Assembly (NCBI RefSeq): GCF_900128505.1
Contig: NZ_LT669941.1
Location: forward strand, 917,526 to 981,525
DNA: 64,000 bases
Origin: Parabacteroides timonensis
Lineage (GTDB): Bacteria > Bacteroidota > Bacteroidia > Bacteroidales > Tannerellaceae
Reading direction: 5' to 3'
Each line of letters begins with the position of its first letter. The first letter of the stretch is position 1. The notes below the pieces were generated by a model. The model did not search any database, was not told where the DNA came from, and saw nothing but the letters and a program-made list of their open reading frames with translations. A program made the translations under genes and the position numbers. Below are positions 50,272-59,067 of this stretch, piece after piece.

Positions 50272-51762
50272 TCAAAATACGACTTCCAATTCATCCACAA
50301 TCAAAGTACTTCCAGCAGCACCCATAAATTTGTCACCATCTTTACTAGATGAACAAATCAGAGCTAACTTATACAATTTGGTTGCATCATAAGTTTTACC
50401 TGCCTGAAATTTAAATTCAAGACTAAATGGTGTATATTCAGCTTTCGCAGTTCTGTCTTCCAATTCTGCTACTGCTACAATTTTATCTGATGTTCCGATT
50501 GTGTGACCATCTAATGATTCGCTTTCGCTTGAAACTTCATACAATACTCCTTTTATGCTACATTCGTCTGTTAATTCAGGATGTTCTACAATATTATTTT
50601 TATCCGTAGCATCAATGTATAATTCACCCGGAGTATATTTATAATATCCTTTAAACAACAAAGGCTTCTTATCACACATTATACCGAACTTAGTACTAGC
50701 TAACTGGTCAAACAAATTCAGTTCAAATTTTCCAGAGAATAAAGAACCAGAAGTTAAAGCTGGTGCCATACCAAAGGCTGCACCTTTTGTATCCAAAGTG
50801 ATCAATTTGGCAGCTGCATTTCCTGCTTTTGCGTCATTTGTTTCAACAACAGGTAACCCCCCTTCATATCCAAAAGCACATAAATAAGCCCCTCCGGCCG
50901 AACTGGTTGCAAGTTCAGAGAGAGGCTCTGGTGAAAAGTATTTTGATTTTGGATTGGTTCCATTTCCTGCATCCAATTCTGTCCACTGATCTAAAGAGTA
51001 AATACGTTGTTTACCTCCCACTGACACAGTATATTTTGCCATTACAATACCATCCTCAGATGTCACAGTATAAGTAACAGGTGATGAAAAATCCTGAGCA
51101 ACTCCACTGGCGGGAGTAATAGTTGCTTTATCCGAAACTTTGATAGTAGGAACTAATGCAGCTAAGACTTCCGGCTGAATATCATCAGCAACCATAAAAG
51201 TAATATTAGTACCATCGATAACCGGTTGCTGAGTTACCGCTTCATTATCGAAAGTAACTTCTGTAATTTTAGCTTCCGAGCTCTGATCAGCAGCCAGCTT
51301 CGTACCGCTAAAGTCTACTTTGACTGTGATGGCGGCACCTTCCTGAGTTGCTTTTACGTTGATTACCATTTCGAGCTTTTCGCCAACGATCGTTCCGTTC
51401 ATTACAACATCACAATCGCCAACGACAGGCAAAGACAATTTTTGTTCACCATCGAATTTACAGGCGTTTTCACCTTGCATCTCTGCATTACATTTATCAA
51501 CAGAGATGTTTCCAAGAGCCATTGCACCGAAACTGAAATTCTTCAGTTCCATCTTGATCTGGTTATCACCAACTTTGGTTACATACACTTTCTGAGGAAG
51601 ACCTTTGCCTACATTTGCACCATCCAGGTCAACATCCAGAGCACCTTTATACACTCCGTCAAATCCTGTTCCGATAGGTTCAACCTTGTCGTCATCGCTA
51701 CAACCGATGAACAAATTCAGCATACAAAGCATGCTAAATACATACAGTAATTTTGTTTTCAT
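50272..51762 (-). CDS. PCMD-domain surface lipoprotein with calycin-like N-terminus, 496 aa
   Basis: Lipobox FIGC (C21) followed by Asp-rich residues, a Bacteroidetes surface-export type signal. Residues about 30-160 resemble a calycin/lipocalin-like barrel (FDGVYKGALDVDLDG, VYVTKVGDNQIKMEL). A beta-sandwich linker follows (ITEVTFDNEAVTQQPVIDGT, PVTYTVTSEDGIVMAKYTVS). From about 255 it is a PCMD (putative carbohydrate metabolism) domain: FGYEGGLPVVETNDAKAGNA, FKGYYKYTPGELY, KLYKLALICSSSKDG. It was probably exported to bind or process glycans. A TAACTTTG box with dyad sequence lies 280 nt upstream. Confidence 0.8.
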   Translation of the reverse strand: MKTKLLYVFSMLCMLNLFIGCSDDDKVEPIGTGFDGVYKGALDVDLDGANVGKGLPQKVYVTKVGDNQIKMELKNFSFGAMALGNISVDKCNAEMQGENACKFDGEQKLSLPVVGDCDVVMNGTIVGEKLEMVINVKATQEGAAITVKVDFSGTKLAADQSSEAKITEVTFDNEAVTQQPVIDGTNITFMVADDIQPEVLAALVPTIKVSDKATITPASGVAQDFSSPVTYTVTSEDGIVMAKYTVSVGGKQRIYSLDQWTELDAGNGTNPKSKYFSPEPLSELATSSAGGAYLCAFGYEGGLPVVETNDAKAGNAAAKLITLDTKGAAFGMAPALTSGSLFSGKFELNLFDQLASTKFGIMCDKKPLLFKGYYKYTPGELYIDATDKNNIVEHPELTDECSIKGVLYEVSSESESLDGHTIGTSDKIVAVAELEDRTAKAEYTPFSLEFKFQAGKTYDATKLYKLALICSSSKDGDKFMGAAGSTLIVDELEVVF

Positions 51763-52121
51763 AAATTTTTCTAGTAAACTAATACCATTTAATTAGTAAT
51801 AATACATTCATTAGTCAGCACGAAGATAACGAGATTTTTTGACAAATGGGCTTAAGTTTGGTTTTCTTAAAGTTCTAATTATTTATGTAAAAACAGCTTC
51901 ACTGATAAAGACCGTTTAAAAAACAAGGGGTAAAAACACTTATTAAGAAATAAAAAGCAGAGCTTCTTATTTACTTTTAATGAATCAATAGAGATCCGTT
52001 ATTATTTCCCTTATAAAAAGTTTTTGCCAGTATAGTGACAAAGTTATGCCACTCTATTGGCAAAATACTGCGTTTTAAACGCAGAACTAATCAAAGCAAA
52101 GAACAATTCTATTATCAGAAA
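51763..52121. other. intergenic stretch with paired dyad symmetries
   Basis: About 360 bp without a gene, upstream of the PCMD lipoprotein. It holds the promoter-associated dyads (52022-52084) and is otherwise AT-rich. The predicted leader of the PCMD mRNA would be about 270 nt, long for this organism, and could contain regulatory RNA structure; none was recognised. Confidence 0.45.
52022..52084 (-). promoter_or_regulatory. promoter box within a dyad plus a second palindrome, upstream of the PCMD gene
   Basis: TTTTGCCAGTATAGTG (52022-52037) and CACTCTATTGGCAAAA (52050-52065) are inverted copies (14 of 16). Between them lies CAAAGTTA (52039-52046), which is TAACTTTG on the minus strand. A second perfect palindrome, CTGCGTTTTAAACGCAG (52068-52084), follows directly. 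Operators over a promoter would look like this. Confidence 0.5.
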
Positions 52122-52122
52122 T

Positions 52123-52153
52123 AAAAAAGGAGCTATCGCTTAACGATAACTCC
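52123..52153 (-). terminator. terminator of the 320-aa lipoprotein gene
   Basis: On the minus strand GGAGTTATCG-TTAA-GCGATAGCTCC is followed by TTTTTT, about 28 nt past the stop. Confidence 0.8.
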
Positions 52154-52180
52154 CATTTTATTATCTAAATAATGATAAAC

Positions 52181-53143
52181 TTATTTCGTAAAGCCCAAAC
52201 CAAAATCAACAACTGTTGCACTCTCAATTACAGGTGTAACCATTTGAATATAAGGTGCAACTTCAGCAGGCAGTAACGGTATTACTACCGGCAATACCTT
52301 TGTAATAAGATCTTTGGACACATAGAATTGTGCACTATTATTTTCAACCTTCATATTAATAGGTAAAGCATAATATTCTCCATTTTCCACTAACAAAGAC
52401 TTTATAGCAGCTGCCATTTCTGCCCCCATCATCGTTTCGCCCATAGTCATTATGCTCTTATTAATAGCTAAATATAATTGGCCATCTTTTACATAATAAC
52501 GAGGATCAAGCAAACCGATTATACCTGCAACACTACTATTCCCTGCAGCAGTAGTTTTAAAGGCAATGCCTAATTTACCATCTTCACCATAAGTGACAGT
52601 TACAGATTCTACTTTTTGAGCGATAAGTGCCCCTAATTGTTGAACCATTCCTGAAATCATAGCGCTCGCTTCGCTTGTCGGCTCAATATTAGCAAAAACA
52701 TCAGCCATACCGTTAGCAATTGTCAAATTCCAGGCACCTACAACCGGAGAGGTTATTTTCACAGATGCAGTAATAGTCAATTTACCAGATTTAACTGTAC
52801 CCTGAATAGATACAACGCGGTCTGAATTTGAATTTTCACCTGTTAAGGTATAGCTGTCGTCAGCTGCCTTTGTTAATTTGGCATCTACCTTAACTTCCGG
52901 TTCACCAACAACAACATTACCTAAGGTAACAGATGCTGCTTCAGCAGAAGTGGCATCCACTTTAACTGTTTCCGTTGATGAAGCCTTACCTTCTGTTCCG
53001 TTCAAAATTAATGTTTCTGCCTTATAAGTAGCAGATACGGCCTTCCAGCCGTCATCCGACTTATCATCGTCATCATCACTACAAGCAGTAAAAAAACTCA
53101 ATGTGCAAAGCACTGTAAATAAGTACAATAAATTTTTCTTCAT
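52181..53143 (-). CDS. DUF4925-like surface lipoprotein, 320 aa
   Basis: Lipobox FFTAC (C21) with an SDDDDDK Asp-rich tail. The body begins with a calycin-like strand set (ATYKAETLILNGTEGKASST, VTLGNVVVGEPEVKVDAKLT), resembling the N-terminus of the neighbouring PCMD protein, and continues as a DUF4925-type domain (LLDPRYYVKDGQLYLAINKS, YYALPINMKVENNSAQFYVS). The role is unknown, and probably at the cell surface. It has its own terminator, so it is likely expressed separately from the PCMD gene although the two share domain style and orientation. Confidence 0.7.
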   Translation of the reverse strand: MKKNLLYLFTVLCTLSFFTACSDDDDDKSDDGWKAVSATYKAETLILNGTEGKASSTETVKVDATSAEAASVTLGNVVVGEPEVKVDAKLTKAADDSYTLTGENSNSDRVVSIQGTVKSGKLTITASVKITSPVVGAWNLTIANGMADVFANIEPTSEASAMISGMVQQLGALIAQKVESVTVTYGEDGKLGIAFKTTAAGNSSVAGIIGLLDPRYYVKDGQLYLAINKSIMTMGETMMGAEMAAAIKSLLVENGEYYALPINMKVENNSAQFYVSKDLITKVLPVVIPLLPAEVAPYIQMVTPVIESATVVDFGLGFTK

Positions 53144-53374
53144 AACTTTCTTTTTTAATAACTAGCGTCTTAAACAATTAAGAATAATATATTTTTATTT
53201 AACGTCGCGAATATAGTTATTATTTCATTACACAAATAAAATAATCAAATACTTAACAACAGATGAACCAATTCTCTATAAATAATGACTAAAAATATCT
53301 GCCGGAAAACTTAAGTCCAAACATAATTAGAGGTAGATGTAAACGAATTTATACCTACCTCTGAATCGGTTTTG
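53144..53374. other. AT-rich intergenic stretch
   Basis: About 230 bp between the lipoprotein gene and the CDGSH gene. It should contain the lipoprotein promoter, but no TAnnTTTG box was confidently placed. Nothing else was seen. Confidence 0.4.
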
Positions 53375-53560
53375 TTACAATTTCATATGTGACCCGTCGC
53401 AAAACGGTTGGTTCTTTGAATTACCACAACGGCAAATCGCCGTTCTTTCCATGATCATTTCTTTTCCATCGGGTGTAATCAGTTTTACCGGACCTTTCAC
53501 TAACAACGGACCTTTATCCATTGCTTTCAATTCTACTAAAGGTTGTTCTTTGTTTTCCAT
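53375..53560 (-). CDS. CDGSH iron-sulfur domain protein, 61 aa
   Basis: The 61-residue product ends with C43-R-C45-G-N-S-K-N-Q-P-F-C54-D-G-S-H58, the three-Cys one-His cluster motif of the CDGSH/mitoNEET family, which holds a redox-active 2Fe-2S cluster. The N-terminal half (GPLLVKGPVKLITPDGKEM) is the usual beta-sandwich partner strand. It is a minimal single-CDGSH protein, cytosolic, and likely stores or transfers clusters or electrons. It is monocistronic, next to the carboxylase genes but not obviously in their operon. Confidence 0.92.
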   Translation of the reverse strand: MENKEQPLVELKAMDKGPLLVKGPVKLITPDGKEMIMERTAICRCGNSKNQPFCDGSHMKL

Positions 53561-53649
53561 AACTCTAATTCTATTGGTTTATATTATGTAAGCTTTATAT
53601 AAGAACAACAACAAATTTGCATTTGTTTAGTAAAAACGGTAAATAGCAC

Positions 53650-54174
53650 TTATTCGACCACCAACATTTTGTCGTTGACAGCGACTTTGTCGCCACCGGT
53701 AATATAGACCTCCTTCACTACCCCGTCTATCGGGCTACGTATCTCGTTTTCCATTTTCATGGCAACCAATACGCAAAGCGGAGTTCCGGCTGTCACTTCA
53801 TCGCCGGGTTTCACATTCACTTTCAGGATCACGCCCGGCATCTGTGCAGTGATCACCTGGCGACCGACAGCCACCGACTGGATACGCGACAGGCGCATCT
53901 TCTTCAGTTCGTCGATTACCTGTACCTGAAAATAATCGCCTTTATTCTTTACTTCATACACATCGTCGGACACATTGGATATCTGAACACCGTGCGATTT
54001 ATGATTGAGGATGATGGAATAGATGCTATCCCCTCCCACATTATAATCTACATTATATATCTTGCCGTTTACGGAGACTTTCTTTACCGGGCCGTCTTCC
54101 AGTATTTCCACCTTGAATTCGGTGTCGGGCATATCATTCACTGTTGCAAAATAGGTTGCTAATGCTTTTGACAT
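53650..54174 (-). CDS. biotin carboxyl carrier subunit, 174 aa
   Basis: The C-terminal biotinyl domain has VAMKMENEI with the biotin-accepting Lys140, within the typical PGVILKVNVKPGDEVTAGTP and SPIDGVVKEVYITGGDKV frame. The N-terminal 100 residues are a carrier-linker domain (KVSVNGKIYNVDYNV). It carries CO2 between the biotin carboxylase and carboxyltransferase encoded just upstream (15-nt gap). It is the last gene of the operon. Confidence 0.92.
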   Translation of the reverse strand: MSKALATYFATVNDMPDTEFKVEILEDGPVKKVSVNGKIYNVDYNVGGDSIYSIILNHKSHGVQISNVSDDVYEVKNKGDYFQVQVIDELKKMRLSRIQSVAVGRQVITAQMPGVILKVNVKPGDEVTAGTPLCVLVAMKMENEIRSPIDGVVKEVYITGGDKVAVNDKMLVVE

Positions 54175-54189
54175 AATCAGATCCTCCTT

Positions 54190-55701
54190 TTAATAGTTAT
54201 TGGCAGTCATCTGCAGTTTACCGTAATATTTCCATAAAGACTCGCCTACCAGCGGAACTGTTGTCATACGGGCAGAGGCCTCCTTCTCCTGTTCGAAATG
54301 CTTGATGGCCGCAGCAATTACGGCAACCAGCGGATCGTTGTTCTGACGACGTTTCAGATCTTCTTTATCGAACTTGGTGTCGATGAAAGTAGTATCGTAA
54401 TTCCCTTTCAGGAACGTCTCGTTATGTAAGACACGCTGATGGAACGGGATCGTCGTTTTGATCCCCAGAATCTTATATTCCCGCAACGCACGTGCCATAT
54501 TGGAGATGGCAGATTCGCGGTTACGTCCCCAGGTACACAGCTTGGCGATCATCGGGTCGTAATGCAAAGAGACTTCAAATCCAGCATAAGCGGCACTGTC
54601 CAGACGTACATTACGTCCTTCGGGCGCTTCACGAACCTTGATGACACCCGGCGAAGGCATAAAGTTATTCTCCGGGTCTTCCGCATAGATACGGCATTCG
54701 ATGGCCGCCCCTCTGAACTCTACATCTTCCTGTTTGTATGGCAACGGATTACCGGCAGCCACCAGGATCATATCGCGTACCAGATCGACACCCGTAACCT
54801 CTTCCGTCACCGGATGTTCCACCTGCAGGCGGGTATTCATTTCCAGAAAATAGAAATTCTGGTCTTTATCCATCATAAATTCCAACGTTCCGGCACTGTA
54901 ATAACCGATCTTCTTACAAGCCTCCACAGCAACAGCCAGCATCTTCTTGCGCGTCTCTTCCTTTACAAAAGGTGATGGCGATTCCTCGATCACTTTCTGG
55001 TTACGGCGCTGGATAGAGCATTCACGTTCATAGAGATGGATCACATTCCCATATTTATCTCCCAAAACCTGTACTTCGATATGATGCGGATTCTCAATAT
55101 ATTTTTCAATGTAAATAGCATCATTCCCGAATGAATTTCCGGCTTCGGAGCGCGACAGACGGAAAGCTTCTTCCAGCCCTTCTTCATCACGAACCAGACG
55201 CATGCCTTTACCGCCTCCGCCGGCCAATGCTTTCAGCATGATCGGATAACCGACCTCTTTAGCCACCTTGCGCACTTCGGCTATATTGTTAACCGGCTCT
55301 TCTGTTCCGGGAACGACAGGTACGCCGGCTGCCTTCATGATCTTGCGGGCTTCGGTCTTGATCCCCATTTTGGCAATAACATCGGCACTCGGACCAATAA
55401 ATATGACGCCCTCTTCTTCACATCTGCGGGCAAAATCTGCATTTTCAGATAGGAAACCGTATCCCGGATGGATAGCGGCACCGGTCTTCTTGGCGATTGC
55501 CAGGATCAGGTCGGGTTTCAGATAAGAAGTGTCTGTTTCATCTTCCGAGATACAGTAGGCTTCTTCGGCATATCGTACATGCAAGGCGCCCCGGTCTACA
55601 TGTGTATAGATCGCAACGGTCGGTATATTCATTACGCGGCAGGTACGAAAGATTCGCATCGCAATTTCGCCGCGATTGGCTACTAATACTTTCTTTATCA
55701 T
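54190..55701 (-). CDS. accC: biotin carboxylase subunit, 503 aa
   Basis: The product starts IKKVLVANRGEIAMRIFRTC. The ATP-grasp fold has the glycine loop ALAGGGGKGMRLV, EKYIENPHHIEVQVLGDKYG, the catalytic EMNTRLQVEHPVTEE and the C-terminal domain RIYAEDPENNFMPSPG. It carboxylates biotin using bicarbonate and ATP. The extra 50 C-terminal residues (KEDLKRRQNNDPLVAVIAAA) are common in Bacteroides acyl-CoA carboxylases. It lies between the carboxyltransferase and carrier genes with short gaps, so the three encode one complex. Confidence 0.95.
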   Translation of the reverse strand: MIKKVLVANRGEIAMRIFRTCRVMNIPTVAIYTHVDRGALHVRYAEEAYCISEDETDTSYLKPDLILAIAKKTGAAIHPGYGFLSENADFARRCEEEGVIFIGPSADVIAKMGIKTEARKIMKAAGVPVVPGTEEPVNNIAEVRKVAKEVGYPIMLKALAGGGGKGMRLVRDEEGLEEAFRLSRSEAGNSFGNDAIYIEKYIENPHHIEVQVLGDKYGNVIHLYERECSIQRRNQKVIEESPSPFVKEETRKKMLAVAVEACKKIGYYSAGTLEFMMDKDQNFYFLEMNTRLQVEHPVTEEVTGVDLVRDMILVAAGNPLPYKQEDVEFRGAAIECRIYAEDPENNFMPSPGVIKVREAPEGRNVRLDSAAYAGFEVSLHYDPMIAKLCTWGRNRESAISNMARALREYKILGIKTTIPFHQRVLHNETFLKGNYDTTFIDTKFDKEDLKRRQNNDPLVAVIAAAIKHFEQEKEASARMTTVPLVGESLWKYYGKLQMTANNY

Positions 55702-55714
55702 AATCGTTCGCGTA

Positions 55715-57259
55715 TTAAAGTGGTAAATTGGAATGTTTCTTCGGCGGATTGGATTGCCGCTTATTAGCCAGCAGTTCGAAACTGCGGATCAGGCGGGCAC
55801 GTGTTCCCGACGGTTCGATGATCTCGTCCACATAGCCCAGTTCGGCTGCGCGGTAGGGATTAGCGAATTTCTCACGGTAATCATCCTGCAATTCCTTGCG
55901 TTTCTTTTCTACGTCTTCGGCTTTCTTCAGTTCTTTACGGAAAAGGATATTCACAGCACCGTCCGGTCCCATGACAGCGATCTCGGCAGTCGGATAAGCA
56001 AAATTGATATCACCACGGATATGTTTGGAGCTCATCACATCATAAGCCCCGCCGTATGCCTTGCGGGTAATGACCGTTACTTTCGGAACTGTCGCTTCAC
56101 AATAAGCGTAAAGCAATTTTGCCCCGTGGCGGATAATACCTTCATATTCCTGGTGAACACCCGGAAGGAATCCCGGCACATCCACCAATGTCAACAGCGG
56201 GATATTGAAAGCGTCGCAGAAACGGACGAAACGGGCCGCCTTCACGGAAGCATTTATATCCAACGTTCCTGCCAGGGCAGCGGGCTGATTAGCTACAACA
56301 CCGATCGTTTTTCCATTCAAACGGATATATCCGATAACGATGTTCTTGGCATATTCTTCCTGTACTTCAAAGAAATTATGATCGTCGGCAACCGACTCGA
56401 TCAGTTCTTTCATATCGTAAGGCTGATTCGGATTGGTCGGAATCAGATTATTCAACTGTTCATCGATCCGGTTCGCACTATCGGTCGTCGGGATGAACGG
56501 AGGTTCTTCCATATTATTACTTGGAAGGAATGACATGAGTTCGCGTATCTTCAGGATACAATCCATATCGTTATCTCCTGTGAAATGAGCGACTCCGGAA
56601 CGACTACTGTGCACTTCCGAGCCTCCCAATTCCTGCATCGTCACTTCTTCCTGTGTCACACTCTTTACTACTTCCGGCCCCGTAATAAACATATAGCTGG
56701 AATCTTTCACCATAAAGATGAAATCGGTCAGAGCCGGCGAATAGACTGCACCTCCGGCACACGGTCCCATGATCGCACTGATCTGTGGAATAACTCCCGA
56801 TGCCATCGAATTGCGCAAAAAGATTTCTGCGTAACCTGCCAGCGAACGTACACCTTCCTGGATACGTGCTCCGCCTGAATCGTTCAGACCGATCACCGGT
56901 GCACCCAATTGCATCGCCATATCCATGATCTTACAGATCTTCCGTGCATATGTCTCGGAAAGAGCACCGCCGAATACCGTAAAATCCTGGGCAAAGACAA
57001 ATACCGTACGTTTACCTATCAAGCCGTAACCTGTCACTACCCCATCGCCCAGCGGACGCTGTTTCTCCAGTCCGAACTCTGTACAACGATGGGTTACAAA
57101 TTTGTCGACTTCCACAAAGCTTCCTTTTTCAAGAAGTAATTCGATTCTTTCACGGGCAGTCAGTTTACCCGCTGCGTGTTGTTTTGCGATACGGTCTTCG
57201 CCGCCTCCCAGCTCTGCTTGATGATTCAGAGCTGACAATTGTTCAATTTTTTCTTTCAT
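55715..57259 (-). CDS. pccB: acyl-CoA carboxylase carboxyltransferase (propionyl-CoA type), 514 aa
   Basis: Two crotonase-like halves: RIAKQHAAGKLTARERIELL, VTHRCTEFGLEKQRPLGDGV, VIGLNDSGGARIQEGVRSLA, GPCAGGAVYSPALTDFIFM, then LVDVPGFLPGVHQEYEGIIR and TRKAYGGAYDVMSSKHI in the second half. It matches PccB/MmdA, which move CO2 between carboxybiotin and propionyl- or methylmalonyl-CoA. Bacteroidales use this step in the succinate-propionate route. No membrane decarboxylase subunits are beside it, so a soluble propionyl-CoA carboxylase is likelier than a sodium pump. It is the first gene of the operon, with a TACTTTTG box 56 nt upstream. Confidence 0.93.
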   Translation of the reverse strand: MKEKIEQLSALNHQAELGGGEDRIAKQHAAGKLTARERIELLLEKGSFVEVDKFVTHRCTEFGLEKQRPLGDGVVTGYGLIGKRTVFVFAQDFTVFGGALSETYARKICKIMDMAMQLGAPVIGLNDSGGARIQEGVRSLAGYAEIFLRNSMASGVIPQISAIMGPCAGGAVYSPALTDFIFMVKDSSYMFITGPEVVKSVTQEEVTMQELGGSEVHSSRSGVAHFTGDNDMDCILKIRELMSFLPSNNMEEPPFIPTTDSANRIDEQLNNLIPTNPNQPYDMKELIESVADDHNFFEVQEEYAKNIVIGYIRLNGKTIGVVANQPAALAGTLDINASVKAARFVRFCDAFNIPLLTLVDVPGFLPGVHQEYEGIIRHGAKLLYAYCEATVPKVTVITRKAYGGAYDVMSSKHIRGDINFAYPTAEIAVMGPDGAVNILFRKELKKAEDVEKKRKELQDDYREKFANPYRAAELGYVDEIIEPSGTRARLIRSFELLANKRQSNPPKKHSNLPL

Positions 57260-57314
57260 GGCGATTGTCGGTTTATTGTTTGATGAACTTAAATTTTAAC
57301 TACGGTGACATATA

Positions 57315-57322
57315 CAAAAGTA
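57315..57322 (-). promoter_or_regulatory. -7 box of the acyl-CoA carboxylase operon
   Basis: Minus-strand TACTTTTG (TAnnTTTG) lies 56 nt before the pccB start. Confidence 0.55.
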
Positions 57323-57487
57323 AGAGCTACATTCCTCTTAAACTGTATCATATATTACACAGCATATATTCCATGATCTTAACGCCTTTACAAGATAAAC
57401 ATTTGAACGCACGAAAGAGTTACAGAAACCGATCGAATTTATCGATGTATTTATTGACAAAATTTATATAGTAGAACTTATAAGGTA

Positions 57488-57528
57488 CAAAAAAACCTCT
57501 CAATCCCAATTAAATGAGGTTGAGAGGT
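57488..57528 (-). terminator. terminator of the cysteine desulfidase-like gene
   Basis: Arms ACCTCTCAA and TTGAGAGGT, with a T-run on the minus strand (AAAAAAA near 57489-57495), 26 nt past the stop. Confidence 0.8.
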
Positions 57529-57553
57529 CAAAGTAATGAACAAAAACAATCTT

Positions 57554-58843
57554 TTAGCAAGACTTGCCTGTCATAATATCTAATACCAATTTATCTGTTT
57601 CTTCCATTCCACGGGAGCCTATCGCTGTCAGGTTCGAGATAGATTTATCCACATCTTCGTCGATAATACCTTCAACAGGAGTTACCACCTTATTCTCCAT
57701 CGCCATCAAAGCAGAAATCATAGCAGTAGAAACACCACTCGATACTTTCAATGCACAACTGGGCTTAGCCCCGTCGCAAATCATACCTGTAATATTTCCG
57801 ATCATATTCTTGATCGCATACGAGATCTGTGTCTTATTACCGCCCATCAAGTAAGTAATACCACAACTGGAACCGGTAGCCGCAACCACACAACCGCAAA
57901 GGGCAGACAACCGTCCAAGACTCTGTTTAATATAAATAACCATCAGATGGCTAAGCGTCAGGGCACGTATCAGCTGCTCTTCCGAACAATTGATATCTTC
58001 AGCAAAAGATAAAACCGGTAATGTGGCTGCAATACCCTGGTTTCCACTACCGGAGTTACTCATAACCGGAATCATGGCTCCGTCCATACGGGCATCGCAG
58101 GCGGCAGCCGTCATTGTCAACATATGTGTATAGGCTGAATCACCCATATATTTCCGTCCGTATTCTCCGGATACAGTTTTACTGACGGTATGACCGTAAT
58201 GGCCTTTTATGGAGGCTTGCGCGGCTTTTTTATTCAGATCGGCTGTTTCAATGATAAAACGTATTTCATCGAGTGGCATTCCCATCGCAAACTCGTAAAC
58301 GGTAGAGAAGGATAATTTCAGTTCCTCTTCATGGCATACAGCGTCGCAGGATATATCTTTTCGCAGATCTGTCAGCACCACTCCGTTTTTCTCTACATAT
58401 ATTATATGTGTATGCTCGTGGCAAATGATGACCTTGGATGTTTCCTCCCCGGCGGTACAAATAACCTCTATATATAATTTGTCGACATTTTCTTTTAGAG
58501 CGATATGGATAATCTTATTGTCAATCATAGCTTTCCCGGCTTCCAATGCTTCCGGGGTTATATCCCGCAGGACTTCCAACTCATAAGCCGACTTTCCGAT
58601 CAGCGTACCCAAAGCGACAGCAATAGGCAATCCTACCATTCCGGTTCCGGGAATTCCCACTCCCATCGCATTTTTCAGAATGTTTGCACTAAGCAACACT
58701 TCGATCTTTTCGGGACAGTGTCCTAAAACTTCGGCAGCTTTAGCAGCAGCCAACGCTACAGCAACAGGCTCCGTACAGCCAATAGCAGGAATTACCTCCT
58801 GATGTATAAGGGATATTATCTGTGATTTTGTTGTATTATCCAT
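57554..58843 (-). CDS. YhaM/CyuA-family (UPF0597) L-cysteine desulfidase-like protein, 429 aa
   Basis: The product starts with QEVIPAIGCTEPVAVALAAA, the hallmark of the UPF0597/YhaM family, related to the serine dehydratase alpha subunit. Other family regions are MGVGIPGTGMVGLPIAVALG, MIPVMSNSGSGNQGIAATLP, CGCVVAATGSSCGITYLMGG and CDGAKPSCALKVSSGVSTAM, whose cysteines can bind an oxygen-sensitive Fe-S cluster. Characterised relatives break cysteine down to sulfide, ammonia and pyruvate under anaerobic conditions. It is a single gene with a TACCTTTG box 31 nt upstream and its own terminator. Activity on serine instead cannot be excluded. Confidence 0.88.
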   Translation of the reverse strand: MDNTTKSQIISLIHQEVIPAIGCTEPVAVALAAAKAAEVLGHCPEKIEVLLSANILKNAMGVGIPGTGMVGLPIAVALGTLIGKSAYELEVLRDITPEALEAGKAMIDNKIIHIALKENVDKLYIEVICTAGEETSKVIICHEHTHIIYVEKNGVVLTDLRKDISCDAVCHEEELKLSFSTVYEFAMGMPLDEIRFIIETADLNKKAAQASIKGHYGHTVSKTVSGEYGRKYMGDSAYTHMLTMTAAACDARMDGAMIPVMSNSGSGNQGIAATLPVLSFAEDINCSEEQLIRALTLSHLMVIYIKQSLGRLSALCGCVVAATGSSCGITYLMGGNKTQISYAIKNMIGNITGMICDGAKPSCALKVSSGVSTAMISALMAMENKVVTPVEGIIDEDVDKSISNLTAIGSRGMEETDKLVLDIMTGKSC

Positions 58844-58873
58844 GATAATTATGTTTTACGCGTTAGATTGCGA

Positions 58874-58881
58874 CAAAGGTA
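58874..58881 (-). promoter_or_regulatory. -7 box of the cysteine desulfidase-like gene
   Basis: Minus-strand TACCTTTG lies 31 nt before the start codon. Confidence 0.6.
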
Positions 58882-59067
58882 ATGATTTTATTAATTCCCA
58901 GACTTTATATGATCAAAATTATCACTTGTTTTCAGTTGAAACGACAGATACCAAATGATTTGTAATTTATGTTATACGTTTCGCTAAATTCAGAATGAAT
59001 ATAATAAATTCGCAGCGCCCAACGCCATAGGGGGGAAACTAAATGAATTAAAAATAAAAGATTGTTT
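58882..59067. other. intergenic region between divergent genes
   Basis: About 190 bp upstream of the membrane protein gene. No perfect TAnnTTTG was seen on the plus strand. A G-rich patch (AGGGGGGAAACT) lies about 30 nt before the ATG. Nothing else was noted. Confidence 0.4.
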
